Under the pieces are notes generated by a model that worked only from the letters and a program-made list of their open reading frames with translations, did no database searches and was not told where the DNA came from. This document shows positions 8,389 to 17,520 of a stretch of 64,000 bases of DNA, one piece after another. The stretch's first letter is position 1, and every line of letters begins with the position of its first letter. The position numbers and the translations under genes were made by a program. The stretch spans positions 62,001 through 126,000 of the forward strand of contig NZ_SNZJ01000004.1 in the NCBI RefSeq assembly GCF_004363555.1. The letters are read 5' to 3'. The stretch is from Halomonas ventosae (GTDB lineage: Bacteria; Pseudomonadota; Gammaproteobacteria; Pseudomonadales; Halomonadaceae).

Positions 8389-9546
8389 CTAGAAAAAATA
8401 CTTGAAACGCAGTCGTCCACCGTAGCGATCGGCATTATCGATATTGTCGATTTCCTCATGATCAACCCGGCTATAGTAGGCGCCGAGATAAATATCAAAG
8501 TTGTCAATACTCATCACATTGGGAAACCGGTAGGAAGTATAGAGCGTATCGACGGTGTACTCACCCGGGACACTAAGATCGAAGTCCCCATTGGTACCAG
8601 GCTTGACTTCATCGATCTCGTTGCGGGCATGGATATACCCCACCCCGATATTGTGCCACACCGTATTGAGGCCCAGTGTCAGGTTGTCTTCCTCGAGGGC
8701 ATCCAGATAAGCCAGGTTAACATTCACCGACCAGTCGCCCTCGGCGTAGGTCAGGCGCGTACCGTAGCCGGTGCGGTCACTGATATCCTCACCGCGCTCA
8801 TCGACAAGGGCATTGTCTACCAGGTTAGTCTCCATGCCGGCGGCCAGCGTCCAGGGACCCGGCGACCAGGCAAGCACCGGTCGCACGATAAAGGAGTTCT
8901 TGGCATCCGGGTCGATGTCGAAGCCATGATAGGTACCACCATTGCCGGCACCATGGAAGAAGTCGGTACGGTCGCCGAACAACGTCGAGAGTTCAGCGTA
9001 GAAGTCACCGCTGCGCTGGCTCAACATCACCTGCCCCGCACTATCTGCGCGACCTCGCCCCTCCTTGGCCTGATACACATAGCCCTGCCCGTCTGTATAG
9101 AGGCCGTCTGATGTACTGCCGCTATAGCTGTAGATCGTGTCCTGCCCCAAGGGGAACAGATCGAAGGCCTCATAACGACCCACCTTGACTTCCTGACCGG
9201 CAGGAGTTCCGAAGGCGAACCAGGCATCATCGATACCGGGGTCACCATTGGTCTTGATCAGAGGTTGTGCCTTGAAGCGGGCATAGTTTCCGGTATCACT
9301 GGTCCGTTCGCCACTCACGTCGAGCAGAATGCGCCCACTCTGATTGTATTCATCGTTGCTATCGATATCGTCGGCAAAGAATATCGGGCCTTCCTGGGTG
9401 TTCTGCGCGTTGATATCAAGTTCCACATCACCGCTGAACGACAGCCTCCCCGCTTCACCCTCTACAACCAGCTCGGCAAATGCCGGCATGGCAGAAAAAA
9501 GGGCCAATGACCCCATGCAGATTGTTGTTGATGTTTTAAAACTCAC
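8389..9546 (-). CDS. Outer-membrane carbohydrate porin
   Basis: 385 residues. A signal peptide (hydrophobic SLALFSAMPAFA, cleaved before ELVVEG) is followed by alternating beta-strand sequence and a C-terminal FKYFF, the terminal aromatic signature that BAM recognises in outer-membrane barrels. The mature part is acidic, as expected in a halophile. The start is GTG at 9546 with AGGAGG 6 bases upstream; the longer frame upstream has no signal peptide at its N terminus. It lies last in line with the ABC importer (gap 217 bases), so it probably lets inositol or related sugars cross the outer membrane. I cannot assign it to ScrY, OprB or RafY types with certainty. Confidence 0.75.
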   Translation of the reverse strand: MSFKTSTTICMGSLALFSAMPAFAELVVEGEAGRLSFSGDVELDINAQNTQEGPIFFADDIDSNDEYNQSGRILLDVSGERTSDTGNYARFKAQPLIKTNGDPGIDDAWFAFGTPAGQEVKVGRYEAFDLFPLGQDTIYSYSGSTSDGLYTDGQGYVYQAKEGRGRADSAGQVMLSQRSGDFYAELSTLFGDRTDFFHGAGNGGTYHGFDIDPDAKNSFIVRPVLAWSPGPWTLAAGMETNLVDNALVDERGEDISDRTGYGTRLTYAEGDWSVNVNLAYLDALEEDNLTLGLNTVWHNIGVGYIHARNEIDEVKPGTNGDFDLSVPGEYTVDTLYTSYRFPNVMSIDNFDIYLGAYYSRVDHEEIDNIDNADRYGGRLRFKYFF

Positions 9547-9763
9547 TTCATTCCTCCTAGTGTTGTTGTCATCCACGTTGCTGTTGCTGTGCTGCTCTTG
9601 TCGGGCTCGTTGCTGTCTATCACCTCCCGGGATTGACCTTGTCATCGCCCGCACTTTCCCAAGTGACCGGCGCAGGAGCGCCGTCACGGTGGCGGGATGA
9701 GAAAGGTAGTGAAGGTGCCCACGCCTGCCTGGCGGTGCGCCAGCGGCGTGGGCGGGGAGGAGG

Positions 9764-10792
9764 TCAGGCGGTCTTGTTGCGCTTGCGCTGACGGTATTGA
9801 TCGACCACCACGGCGGCGACGATGATCGCGCCCTTAACGATATCCTGGTAGTAGGCGTCGACGCCCAGGAAAGTGAAACCGCTGAGCATCACCCCGAGGA
9901 TCAGCGCCCCGATCACGGTGCCGGCAATGCGCCCCACACCCCCAGCCAAGCTGGTACCACCGATTACCGCTGCAGCAATAGCATCGAGCTCGTACATCAG
10001 CCCCATGCCGGCCTGCCCGGTGCCTGCACGGGCCGACGCCACCACACCGGCCAGGCCCGCCAGCAGGCCACCGATGGTGTAAACCAGTACCAGGTGACGG
10101 CGTACGTTGATGCCTGACACGCGGGCCGCCTGGGGGTTGGCACCAATGGCATAGGTGTACTTACCGTAGCGGGTGTACTTCAGGGCGATGTGGAAGATCA
10201 CGGCCACCGCAAGGAAGATGATCACCGGGTTGGCGCCGGAGCCGATCCAGGTGAACTCGTCGGTCAACATGCTGACGGGTTGGCCGTCGGTGTAGGCGCG
10301 AGCCACACCACGGGCGCTGACCATCATGCCCAGGGTAGCGATGAATGGCGGAATCACAGCGAAGGAAATCAAGGCACCGTTGATCAACCCGCACAGGGCA
10401 CCAACCAGAACACCGGCGATAAGTGGGATGATCCAAGGCATATCGGTCAGTGCGGGGTAGACGGCACGCACGTAGTCGGACTGCTGGGCCAGACTGGCCG
10501 TGACCATGGCCGTCAGGGCCAGTACCGAGCCCGACGAGAGGTCGATGCCGCCAGTGATGATGATCTGCGTCACCCCGATGGCAATGATGCCGATGATCGA
10601 CATCTGCAGGATCATGATCAACAGGCGCTGGGGGTTCATCAGGAAAGAGTCGCCGCGCACGACCCAACCAAGTATCTCGAAGAGAATCGCGATGCCGACG
10701 AGGACGAGAAAGATGCTCACCTCGGTAGGCAGCTTCTTGCGGCGTTTACGGACCACCTCCAGGTGGTCGGTAGCTTCCATTGTCTTGGTCAT
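9764..10792 (-). CDS. Inositol/ribose-type ABC transporter permease
   Basis: 342 residues, very hydrophobic, of the RbsC-like BPD_transp_2 family with about 8-10 membrane segments. The typical ITGGIDLSSGSVLAL motif follows the first helices and the GINVRRHLVLVYTIGGLLAGLAG region marks the coupling loop. It forms the inner-membrane channel with the ATPase encoded just upstream. Its place in the iol island and its paired binding protein point to myo-inositol import (IatP-like), inferred from context. Same operon as the two genes at 10832-13354. Confidence 0.88.
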   Translation of the reverse strand: MTKTMEATDHLEVVRKRRKKLPTEVSIFLVLVGIAILFEILGWVVRGDSFLMNPQRLLIMILQMSIIGIIAIGVTQIIITGGIDLSSGSVLALTAMVTASLAQQSDYVRAVYPALTDMPWIIPLIAGVLVGALCGLINGALISFAVIPPFIATLGMMVSARGVARAYTDGQPVSMLTDEFTWIGSGANPVIIFLAVAVIFHIALKYTRYGKYTYAIGANPQAARVSGINVRRHLVLVYTIGGLLAGLAGVVASARAGTGQAGMGLMYELDAIAAAVIGGTSLAGGVGRIAGTVIGALILGVMLSGFTFLGVDAYYQDIVKGAIIVAAVVVDQYRQRKRNKTA

Positions 10793-10831
10793 TGTCTTCT
10801 ACCTCATTGGTACCCGTAGCTCGGGAAGAAC

Positions 10832-12382
10832 TCAGCTTTCTACGACCGGAGGCTCCACCGGCGAGGAGGCGAGTTGCATGATGTTCACCTGGTTGGCTTC
10901 GCTGCGGTCGAGGAATCCGGTGACCCTGCCCTCGTGCATCACCATGATGCGGTCGCTCATGCCAAGCACCTCGGGAAGCTCAGAAGAGATCATGATCACG
11001 GCCACACCTTGTCTGACGAGTTCGGTGATCAACTTGTGGATCTCGGCCTTGGCACCCACATCGATTCCGCGAGTCGGTTCGTCGAGAATCAGGATGCGAG
11101 GTTTGGTCATCAACCAGCGGCCGATCAGCACCTTCTGCTGATTGCCCCCCGAGAGATTGCCGATGCGTTCATCCATGGACGGGGTCTTGACGCTCAATCG
11201 TTCCGTCATCGAGTCACACTCCTGGTCGAGTCGATCCTGCTCGACGAAGGTGGCCTTGGTGTAGCCGTCCCGCAGTACGGCCATTTCCATGTTCTCGATG
11301 ACCGAAAGACCGAGGAACAGACCGGTTTCCTTGCGGTCCTCAGTCAGTAGCGCCAAGCCGCGCAGCATCGCCTGGTGCGGTGAGCTGATGATTTCTTCCT
11401 TGCCATCGATGGTGATCCTGCCCGAGGTGGGCGGCGTCACGCCGAACAGAGTCTCGGCGACATTGGTGCGACCTGAGCCCACCAGGCCGGCGAGGCCGAG
11501 GATCTCGCCCGCACGCACCTCGAAGCTGATGTTCTCGAAGACTCCTTGCAGGCTGAGGCTGTCTACCGACAGCACCACATCTCCGATCGGCACCTCCTCC
11601 TTGGGAAACATCTGGGTGACCTCGCGGCCGACCATCAGCTTGATGATCTCGTCGGAAGTCATGTCGCTGGCTGCAGCGGAGTGGATGAACTGGCCGTCAC
11701 GAAACACCGAGATGTCGTCGGCGATCTCGAAAACCTCGTCCATCTTGTGGGTGATATAGATGATCCCCTTACCCTGGGCCCGCAAGTCGTTGATGATCCG
11801 GAACAGGTGCTCCACTTCACGATCGGCCAATGACGAAGTGGGCTCATCCATGATCAGGACATCGGATTCATAGGAGACGGCCTTGGCGATCTCGATCATC
11901 TGGCGGCCGGCCACGGTGAGGCGGCGAACCTCCATTTCCGGGTCCATGTCGATGCCCAAACGCTCGAACAGCGCCCCAGTCATCTGGTTCATCCTGTCGT
12001 GATTCACCATGCCGAAGGCATTGAGCGGCTCACGCCGGATCCAGATGTTTTCGGCGATGGTCATGTAGGGCATCAGGTTGAGTTCCTGATGAATCATTGC
12101 AATGCCCGCTTCCAGGGCGTCCAGCGGGCCTTGCAACTGCAGCGGCATGCCATTCAGGCGCACCTCACCCTGGTCGGGAATGTAGACGCCGGCGATGATC
12201 TTCATCAGGGTCGACTTGCCAGCACCATTTTCGCCCATCAGGGCATGCACGGTGCCAGGGCGGACCTTGAGCTGGACGTTGTCCAGTGCCACCACACCAG
12301 GAAAGGTCTTGCGGACATCGGCCACTTCGAGAATGAACTCGGCGGTGTCGGGGGTCAGGTCTTCGGCGGTCATCGTAGCCAT
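10832..12382 (-). CDS. Inositol/ribose-type ABC transporter ATP-binding protein
   Basis: 516 residues with two ABC cassettes as in RbsA/MglA. The first has Walker [10 protein letters not shown] (51-59) and Walker [11 protein letters not shown]. The second has the family's degenerate Walker A ([12 protein letters not shown]), signature LSGGNQQKV and Walker [13 protein letters not shown]. Only the first site has a canonical P-loop, as usual for this family. It energises the adjacent permease and binding protein. With no second ATPase in the window, it is also the only candidate to serve the orphan binding protein at 30598-31530. Confidence 0.92.
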   Translation of the reverse strand: MATMTAEDLTPDTAEFILEVADVRKTFPGVVALDNVQLKVRPGTVHALMGENGAGKSTLMKIIAGVYIPDQGEVRLNGMPLQLQGPLDALEAGIAMIHQELNLMPYMTIAENIWIRREPLNAFGMVNHDRMNQMTGALFERLGIDMDPEMEVRRLTVAGRQMIEIAKAVSYESDVLIMDEPTSSLADREVEHLFRIINDLRAQGKGIIYITHKMDEVFEIADDISVFRDGQFIHSAAASDMTSDEIIKLMVGREVTQMFPKEEVPIGDVVLSVDSLSLQGVFENISFEVRAGEILGLAGLVGSGRTNVAETLFGVTPPTSGRITIDGKEEIISSPHQAMLRGLALLTEDRKETGLFLGLSVIENMEMAVLRDGYTKATFVEQDRLDQECDSMTERLSVKTPSMDERIGNLSGGNQQKVLIGRWLMTKPRILILDEPTRGIDVGAKAEIHKLITELVRQGVAVIMISSELPEVLGMSDRIMVMHEGRVTGFLDRSEANQVNIMQLASSPVEPPVVES

Positions 12383-12436
12383 GGCGATACTCCTGGGCGT
12401 GATAGGTAGCCCGTCTGACGACGGGCCGCCTGCCCG

Positions 12437-13354
12437 TTAGTCGGCAAGGAAGTCATCCAGGTTATCGGGGGTGACCAGTTGGAAGGGCACCATCTTGATC
12501 TTCTCGACGTCTTCACCATTGATCAGGCCGATGGCCGATTCGACGGCACCACCACCCTGGCCCACCGGGTCCTGGAAGACGCTGACCGCCAACTCACCGC
12601 GTTTCATTGCCTCCAAGGCATCGCGCGTAGCATCGATACCGCCGACCAGGATGTCGTCGGGCGAGATGCCGGACTGCTTCATGGCGATCAGGGCACCCAA
12701 GGCCATTTCGTCATTGTTGGCGGCAATGGCATCGATCTGCTGCCCCCCTACAATCCAGTTGTTCATCAGATTGATGGCCTCGGTGCGGAGGTAGTCGGCC
12801 GGCTGCTCCGCAATGATCTCGATCCCGGGGTATTCGGCGGCAACTTCCTTTACCCCTTCGGTGCGCTGGTGGGTGGCGCCCGACGAGAGCTCACCGAGCA
12901 TGATGGCAACGTTACCCTCACCACCAAGCATCTCGGCCAGCGCCTCCATCTGAAGGGTGCCCGAGAGTTTCTGGTCGGAGCCCACGAAGACGACATCCTC
13001 GTTCTCGAGATCGCTGCCTTCCGGCTGGCGGTTTACGTATACCAGCGGGATACCGTTCTGTACGGCGACTTCGGTCATCTTTCCGGTGGCAGCGGTGTCG
13101 ACGGGGTTGATGATGATGGCATCAACATCCTGGGCGGACAGGGATTGCGTCTGGCTCAGCTGGCGGCCGATATCGCCCTGGGCGTCGAGGAACTGGATGT
13201 CGTGGCCCTGGGCATCGGCTTCAGCCTGCATGGCATTGCGCATGGTGGTAAGGAAGTTGTCATCGAAATAGGCCACGGATACGCCAATGGTGGCGGCCAT
13301 GGCAGAGCTGGAGCAGGTGGCGAGAACGGCGGCACCGAGCAGTAGGCGTTTCAT
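12437..13354 (-). CDS. Inositol-type ABC transporter substrate-binding protein
   Basis: 305 residues. A cleavable signal peptide (MKRLLLGAAVLATCSSSAMA) is followed by a type-1 sugar-binding protein fold (Peripla_BP_4), with the sugar-contact motifs VYVNRQP, NNDEMALGA and GGIDATRDALEAM. The mature protein is strongly acidic. It is the first gene of the importer operon, downstream of a GGAA-N6-TTCC site. The ATG at 13354 is preferred over the one at 13360 because AGGAG lies 7 bases upstream of it. The ligand is inferred to be myo-inositol from the island. It is clearly paralogous to the binding protein at 30598-31530. Confidence 0.9.
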   Translation of the reverse strand: MKRLLLGAAVLATCSSSAMAATIGVSVAYFDDNFLTTMRNAMQAEADAQGHDIQFLDAQGDIGRQLSQTQSLSAQDVDAIIINPVDTAATGKMTEVAVQNGIPLVYVNRQPEGSDLENEDVVFVGSDQKLSGTLQMEALAEMLGGEGNVAIMLGELSSGATHQRTEGVKEVAAEYPGIEIIAEQPADYLRTEAINLMNNWIVGGQQIDAIAANNDEMALGALIAMKQSGISPDDILVGGIDATRDALEAMKRGELAVSVFQDPVGQGGGAVESAIGLINGEDVEKIKMVPFQLVTPDNLDDFLAD

Positions 13355-13434
13355 GTGCATTCTCCTGTGGATCTGTCGTTGTGGTTGTTGCCAGCGAGGC
13401 TGGTGGAACGCAGGGTCTGTTCAAGCCCGTACAT

Positions 13435-13448
13435 GGAATTTAGATTCC
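13435..13448. promoter_or_regulatory. GGAA-N6-TTCC operator before ABC importer
   Basis: Exact inverted repeat GGAA-TTTAGA-TTCC, extended by a flanking T and A. It lies 81 bases upstream of the binding-protein start on the minus strand. The motif equals the site described for the RpiR-type IolR repressor in Sinorhizobium. Confidence 0.65.
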
Positions 13449-13477
13449 ATAGCCCGAAAATGCAAAAAGGAATGTTC

Positions 13478-13491
13478 TATACTTTGGTATA
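13478..13491. promoter_or_regulatory. TATACT-NN-GGTATA imperfect palindrome
   Basis: TATACTTTGGTATA in the same promoter region, preceded by GTTC and followed by GGAAC. A related palindrome stands before the sugar:H+ symporter (25428-25441). It could be an activator site or overlapping -10 boxes. Confidence 0.35.
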
Positions 13492-13552
13492 TGTGGAACG
13501 TTTATTTCGAGCCTGCACCACCCACACCAGGCGCCAAGTCGCTGGATCAGGC

Positions 13553-13576
13553 AAAAAAAACCCCGCCGTGGCGGGG
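13553..13576 (-). terminator. Rho-independent terminator of iolB
   Basis: On the minus strand a CCCCGCC / GGCGGGG stem with a 2-base loop is followed by eight T residues, 46 bases after the iolB stop. It separates the rpiR-iolB unit from the importer operon. Confidence 0.88.
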
Positions 13577-13622
13577 AAGAGAGACGTCAGGACGTCACGG
13601 AAACCGTTTCGTCATCGGGGAC

Positions 13623-14426
13623 TCACTGTTTGACGATCCACTCGTGAGCCGGGTCGTTCTGGAATTTCCACTTACGCTTGGGGCCGGCCATCACGTTCAG
13701 GTAGTAGAGCTCGTAGCCGTGTGGAGCACCCACCGGGTGGTAACCCCTAGGCACCATCACGCAGCAGCCGTTCTCCACGGCCATCGTCTCGTCCAGCGAG
13801 CGGTCATCGGTATAGACCCGCTGGAAGGCGAAACCCTGTGACGGGTTGATCCGGTGATAGTAGGTCTCCTCGAGGATCGACTCTTCCGGGAGGTTGTCCA
13901 CATCATGCTTGTGGGGCGGATAGCTGGACCAGTTGCCAGCAGGCGTGTAGACCTCTACCACCAGCAGGCTATCTGCCGGCTCGGTCTCCGGCAGGATGTC
14001 CTGAATATGGCGGGTATTGGTACCGCTGCCGCGGGTGGCCTGCTTGACCTGGCCGGGGTCGATGAGGCGCGGTTCGTGGTTGCCATGGCCGGGAGCGCTA
14101 CAGACCGCCAGTTCAAGATCGGTGGTGGCTTCCACCCTGTAGCTGACGCCACCGGGAAGATAGACGGCGTAGGGAGGGATCTTCTCGAAAATGTCCATCC
14201 GCTCGCCGATATCCTCCCAGCGGTGCTCACCGCTGGTGACAGTGGCGCGCCCGGAGAGCAGGACCAGGCACTGCTCGCGATCCTCGGTGGAGGCTTCGAT
14301 GCTCTGGCCCTTGGCCAGCCGATGGACGCGAAAGCCGACATGCTCCCAGCCTGCGGAATCTGGGGTGACTTCAAGCACCCTGCCCTGGGCGTCAGGTTCA
14401 TGGGGCCGTACCAGTAGTGACGACAT
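13623..14426 (-). CDS. iolB: 5-deoxy-glucuronate isomerase
   Basis: 267 residues of the KduI/IolB bicupin family. It isomerises 5-deoxy-D-glucuronate to 2-deoxy-5-keto-D-gluconate, the fourth step of myo-inositol breakdown. Metal ligands are visible in SSYPPHKHD and the following LEETYYHRINP segment, with the conserved GFAFQRVYTDDRSLD and MVPRGYHPVGAPHGY stretches. Length equals typical IolB. The ATG at 14426 has AGGAG 6 bases upstream. It lies 50 bases after the rpiR gene on the same strand and ends before a strong terminator. Confidence 0.95.
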   Translation of the reverse strand: MSSLLVRPHEPDAQGRVLEVTPDSAGWEHVGFRVHRLAKGQSIEASTEDREQCLVLLSGRATVTSGEHRWEDIGERMDIFEKIPPYAVYLPGGVSYRVEATTDLELAVCSAPGHGNHEPRLIDPGQVKQATRGSGTNTRHIQDILPETEPADSLLVVEVYTPAGNWSSYPPHKHDVDNLPEESILEETYYHRINPSQGFAFQRVYTDDRSLDETMAVENGCCVMVPRGYHPVGAPHGYELYYLNVMAGPKRKWKFQNDPAHEWIVKQ

Positions 14427-14476
14427 GGGTCGCTCCTGTCGTGTCATTGGAGTGAATTCAGGGATGAGTGCCTGGG

Positions 14477-15340
14477 TCAGGCACGTTCAGCGCCATCGTC
14501 CTCGGCCTTGCGATCGCGAGCCTTGTCTTGGCGGACACCCAAGGCGATCGCAAGCGTCTGAGTGAGACAAAGCGAGGCGGTCAGGCCGCGGAAGCTCTTC
14601 ACCTCAGCCTCATGCACCACCAGTGTGACGTCTGCCAAGCGGGCCAGCGGGCTCAAGTTGGAGTCAGTAATGACCACCAGCGGGATACCGCGCCTGCGAG
14701 CTTCATCGGCCACGTCCCGGGACTCCTGGGCATAGGGCGAGAAGCTCACCACCAGCAGTGCATCCTCGGCGTCGATGGCACGAACCTGCTCGCCATACAT
14801 GCCTCCCAGGCCATTGACCAGAAAGGTGCGCTTGTCGATGTGGTGCAACGCATAGGTCATGTAGCTGGCCACCACGAAGCTGCGACGCGCCCCCATCACG
14901 TGGATGGCGCGCGCCCGTTCGAAGATATCCAGGGTCCGCTCCAGGAGGCGCGGGTCGGTGCGTCCCGGAAGCTGGTCCAGCACCTCACGGTTGGCCTCGG
15001 CGAATTCCCACAACAGCTCGGTGCTGTCGGGTGTCTCGCCGGTGGCGCTGCGGACGGCACGTATGCGCTCGTTGTAGTTGGGCAGCTCGTCGACCAGGCG
15101 TGCCCGGAACAGCTGCTGCATCTCAGAGAAGCCGGAGAAACCGAAGTGATTGGCGAAGCGGATCAGCGTGGAAGGGGTGACACCGGCACGCTCGGCCAGC
15201 TTTGCCACCGTCGCGAACGCGATCTCCTGGGGATGATCCAGGAGGAAACGGGCCGTCTGCTGCAGACGACGACTGAGCGACGGATAGTCGGCCGTGATGC
15301 GTTCTTCCAGTGTGGAGAAATCCTGCGGTGTCTGGCTCAT
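14477..15340 (-). CDS. RpiR-family regulator (IolR-like repressor of inositol genes)
   Basis: 287 residues. An N-terminal HTH_6 domain (about 20-95: TVAKLAERAGVTPSTLIRFANHFGFSGFSEMQ) is followed by a SIS sugar-isomerase-fold effector domain (HVMGARRSFVVASYM through VVITDSNLSPLARLA). It resembles the proteobacterial IolR type, an RpiR protein that represses iol genes and responds to 2-keto-myo-inositol or later intermediates; it is unrelated to the DeoR-type IolR of Bacillus. A GGAA-N6-TTCC site lies 67 bases upstream, consistent with autoregulation. The ATG at 15340 was chosen for the GAGG site before it and the family N terminus. Confidence 0.88.
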   Translation of the reverse strand: MSQTPQDFSTLEERITADYPSLSRRLQQTARFLLDHPQEIAFATVAKLAERAGVTPSTLIRFANHFGFSGFSEMQQLFRARLVDELPNYNERIRAVRSATGETPDSTELLWEFAEANREVLDQLPGRTDPRLLERTLDIFERARAIHVMGARRSFVVASYMTYALHHIDKRTFLVNGLGGMYGEQVRAIDAEDALLVVSFSPYAQESRDVADEARRRGIPLVVITDSNLSPLARLADVTLVVHEAEVKSFRGLTASLCLTQTLAIALGVRQDKARDRKAEDDGAERA

Positions 15341-15406
15341 GGTGTCCGCCTCGTGGGTGGCTTCTCGCAATGCATTGAATCCTGTTTCCTAGAGCATAGC
15401 CTTTTG

Positions 15407-15420
15407 GGAACAAAAATTCC
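15407..15420. promoter_or_regulatory. GGAA-N6-TTCC operator before rpiR
   Basis: Exact repeat GGAACAAAAATTCC, 67 bases upstream of the RpiR start. The identical 14-mer, on the other strand, stands at 28219-28232 before the LacI gene of the second cluster. Confidence 0.65.
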
Positions 15421-15628
15421 ATTAACACGTTAGTCTAGAATGCCGTCTCTGGCAATGGTGGTGCATCCGAGGCCATCTCGATCATGCCGGGCAGCTGCTG
15501 CTTTGGTCGAAGACCTATCCCTCGGGCAACCCCGAAATCTTTCTTCAACATACTGATTCACTTGAAAAATCGACGCATGTCTCGGGTGAATGTCAAACAA
15601 GATGGAATATTCTGTTTGTTGATCAGTT

Positions 15629-15642
15629 GGAATATGTATTCT
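15629..15642. promoter_or_regulatory. Near-match GGAA-N6-TTCT before iolI
   Basis: GGAATATGTATTCT differs from the exact motif in its last base. It lies about 100 bases upstream of iolI, next to a second GGAATATTCT half-site near 15604. Confidence 0.45.
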
Positions 15643-15741
15643 AGCCTTCCTGCAACCCTGGACAGCGTACCCCTCTGCCAGTTGGGCGATACGGCCCCGC
15701 GATGGGTTACGACGACACCACCAAGTCACCTGGAGGCCGCC

Positions 15742-16569
15742 ATGACACAACACGCCCTGAAGTTCTCCCTGAATCATATGGTCTGTCCCCGCTGGACCCC
15801 GCAGCAGCTGATCGAGACCGCCGCCGAGATGGGCGTCGGTGCTGTGGAGCTGCGCAATGACGTGGGTGAGAACAGCATCCTCGACCTTGAGGCCGCGCAT
15901 GGTGCCGGTCAGCGCGCGAAGGAACTGGGTATCGAGGTACTCAGTATCAATGCGCTCTATCCCTTCAATATCTGGAACGAGGAGCGCGCAACCAAGGCGC
16001 AAGAGCTGGCGGAGCTGGTCGATGCCGCCGGCGGGCGAGGCCTGGTGCTCTGCCCGCTGGTGGATGCCGACTATTCCGCCAGCGCCGAGGAGAAACGCAC
16101 GAGGCTGGAAAAGGCACTCATCGAGCTGGATGCCATCCTGGGCCGCTATAGCCTGCAGGGCTTCGTCGAGCCCTTGGGCTTCCCCATCTCCTCGCTTCGC
16201 ACCAAGGCCGAGGCAGTGGAGGCGATTCGCTCGCTGGGCCTGCAATCGCGCTTCGGTCTGGTCCACGACACCTTCCACCATCAGGGGGCCGGCGAGACCG
16301 CATTCTTCGCCGAAGATACCGGGCTGGTGCACATCTCGGGGCTCGAAGACCCGGCCATCGGTTTCGAGGCGATGCTCGACGAGCATCGTCTGCTGGTCGG
16401 GGAGCATGACCGCCTCGACAACATCGGTCAGCTCCAGCGGCTGCTGGCCGACGGCTATGACGGCTATGTGTCGTTCGAGCCCTTCGCCGCAGCGATTCAT
16501 GACCTGGCGGATCCCGTGCAGGCCCTGCGCCAGAGCATGGACCATATCCGCTCACGGCTGGCGATCTGA
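15742..16569 (+). CDS. iolI: TIM-barrel inosose isomerase, IolI-like
   Basis: 275 residues of the AP-endonuclease-2/xylose-isomerase-like TIM-barrel family. Segments match IolI, which interconverts 2-keto-myo-inositol and 1-keto-D-chiro-inositol: IEVLSINALYPFN, a metal-binding Glu in GFVEPLGFP, the VHDTFHHQG motif, VHISGLEDP and a terminal SFEPF. IolI lets the cell feed other inositol isomers into the pathway. It is the first gene of a plus-strand unit iolI-iolH-iolG (gaps 33 and 15 bases) with TGGAGG before its ATG. Confidence 0.82.
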   Translation: MTQHALKFSLNHMVCPRWTPQQLIETAAEMGVGAVELRNDVGENSILDLEAAHGAGQRAKELGIEVLSINALYPFNIWNEERATKAQELAELVDAAGGRGLVLCPLVDADYSASAEEKRTRLEKALIELDAILGRYSLQGFVEPLGFPISSLRTKAEAVEAIRSLGLQSRFGLVHDTFHHQGAGETAFFAEDTGLVHISGLEDPAIGFEAMLDEHRLLVGEHDRLDNIGQLQRLLADGYDGYVSFEPFAAAIHDLADPVQALRQSMDHIRSRLAI

Positions 16570-16602
16570 ATTCATCACAGGACAATAAACAGGAGTGACG
16601 CC

Positions 16603-17505
16603 ATGAAAATCGCCCTCGACCCCTTCATGCACCGCCATGTACCCCTCGATGACCTGCCAAGGCTCGCCGCCGACCTGGGCTACGAATACATCGAGCTTTC
16701 TCCGCGCGCGGACTTCCTCGACTGGTTCGTGCATCCACGGGTCTATCCCGACCGCCTCCAGTCCTTCAAGAAGTCGCTCAAGGACCACGGCGTCCAGCTC
16801 TCCTCCCTGCTGCCCATGTATCGCTGGGCGAGCCCCCACGAGGACGAGCGCCAGGCAGCGGTGAAGTACTGGAAAAAGGCCATCGAGGTCGCCGTGGAAC
16901 TGGGTGTGGACACCATGAACTCCGAGATGGGACGCGGCCCACACCCCGAGCGCGGCAGCTGTTCCAGCTGCTGCCAGGGCGGCGCGACCACCGAGTCCAG
17001 CGAGGCCTCCTGGTGGCGCTCCATGGAGGAATTGGTACCGATCTTCGAGCGTGAAGGTATCCAGCTCAATATCGAGCCCCACCCGGACGATTTCGTCGAG
17101 ACCCTGCACCCCGCGGTCGACATGATTCGCACCGTCAACTCGGACAACGTCAAGTTTCTCTATTGCGCGCCGCACACCTTCCACTTCGGCGATGACATGG
17201 AGCAGATGATTCGTGACTGCGCCCCGGTGCTGGCCCACGTCCACGTGGCGGACACCTTCAACCACAAGGCGTCCTCCGGGCTGCGCTACATCATCAATCC
17301 GCCGGGATCCACCGCCCGGGTCCACCAGCACCTCAATATCGGCGAGGGCGAGGTCGACTGGGACCTGTTCTTCAAGACCCTGGCCGACGTGGGCTTCGAC
17401 GGCATCATGACCGCCTGCGTCTTCGCTTGGGAAGAAAAGGCCGAGGACTCCTCTCGCTTCATGCGCAACGAGATCCAGCGTTACGTCGACAAGTACTGGA
17501 AATAA
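16603..17505 (+). CDS. iolH: TIM-barrel sugar isomerase/epimerase, IolH-like
   Basis: 300 residues of the same TIM-barrel superfamily. Landmarks: YEYIELSPRADFLDWFV near the N terminus, NIEPHPDDFVE (metal Glu), FLYCAPHTFHFGDD, HVHVADTFNHKAS and a terminal MTACVFAWEEKA. It resembles the IolH proteins kept in many iol clusters, whose exact reaction is not settled. A Cys-rich loop (GSCSSCCQGG) lies near residue 125. AGGAG precedes the ATG. It sits between iolI and iolG in one operon. Confidence 0.75.
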   Translation: MKIALDPFMHRHVPLDDLPRLAADLGYEYIELSPRADFLDWFVHPRVYPDRLQSFKKSLKDHGVQLSSLLPMYRWASPHEDERQAAVKYWKKAIEVAVELGVDTMNSEMGRGPHPERGSCSSCCQGGATTESSEASWWRSMEELVPIFEREGIQLNIEPHPDDFVETLHPAVDMIRTVNSDNVKFLYCAPHTFHFGDDMEQMIRDCAPVLAHVHVADTFNHKASSGLRYIINPPGSTARVHQHLNIGEGEVDWDLFFKTLADVGFDGIMTACVFAWEEKAEDSSRFMRNEIQRYVDKYWK

Positions 17506-17520
17506 AACGGAGAGAACACC

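Larger units (their letters stand above)
15341..15741. promoter_or_regulatory. Divergent intergenic region between rpiR and iolI
   Basis: About 400 bases with no convincing gene; the frame open here in front of iolI lacks a ribosome site and family similarity. It holds one exact and one near-exact GGAA-N6-TTCC repeat plus an AT-rich stretch at about 15580-15645 suited to the iolI promoter. A TGGAGG ribosome site sits at 15731-15736, before iolI. Confidence 0.6.

Noticed and set aside
9700..9760. GC hairpin between permease and porin as a terminator
   Set aside because: Arms CCCACGCC / GGCGTGGG exist but no T-run follows on the minus strand; it may only stabilise the upstream transcript.
16950..16990. 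Short palindrome GCAGCTG-TTC-CAGCTGC inside iolH
   Set aside because: It lies in coding sequence for the Cys-rich loop and is explained by repeated Ser/Cys codons.
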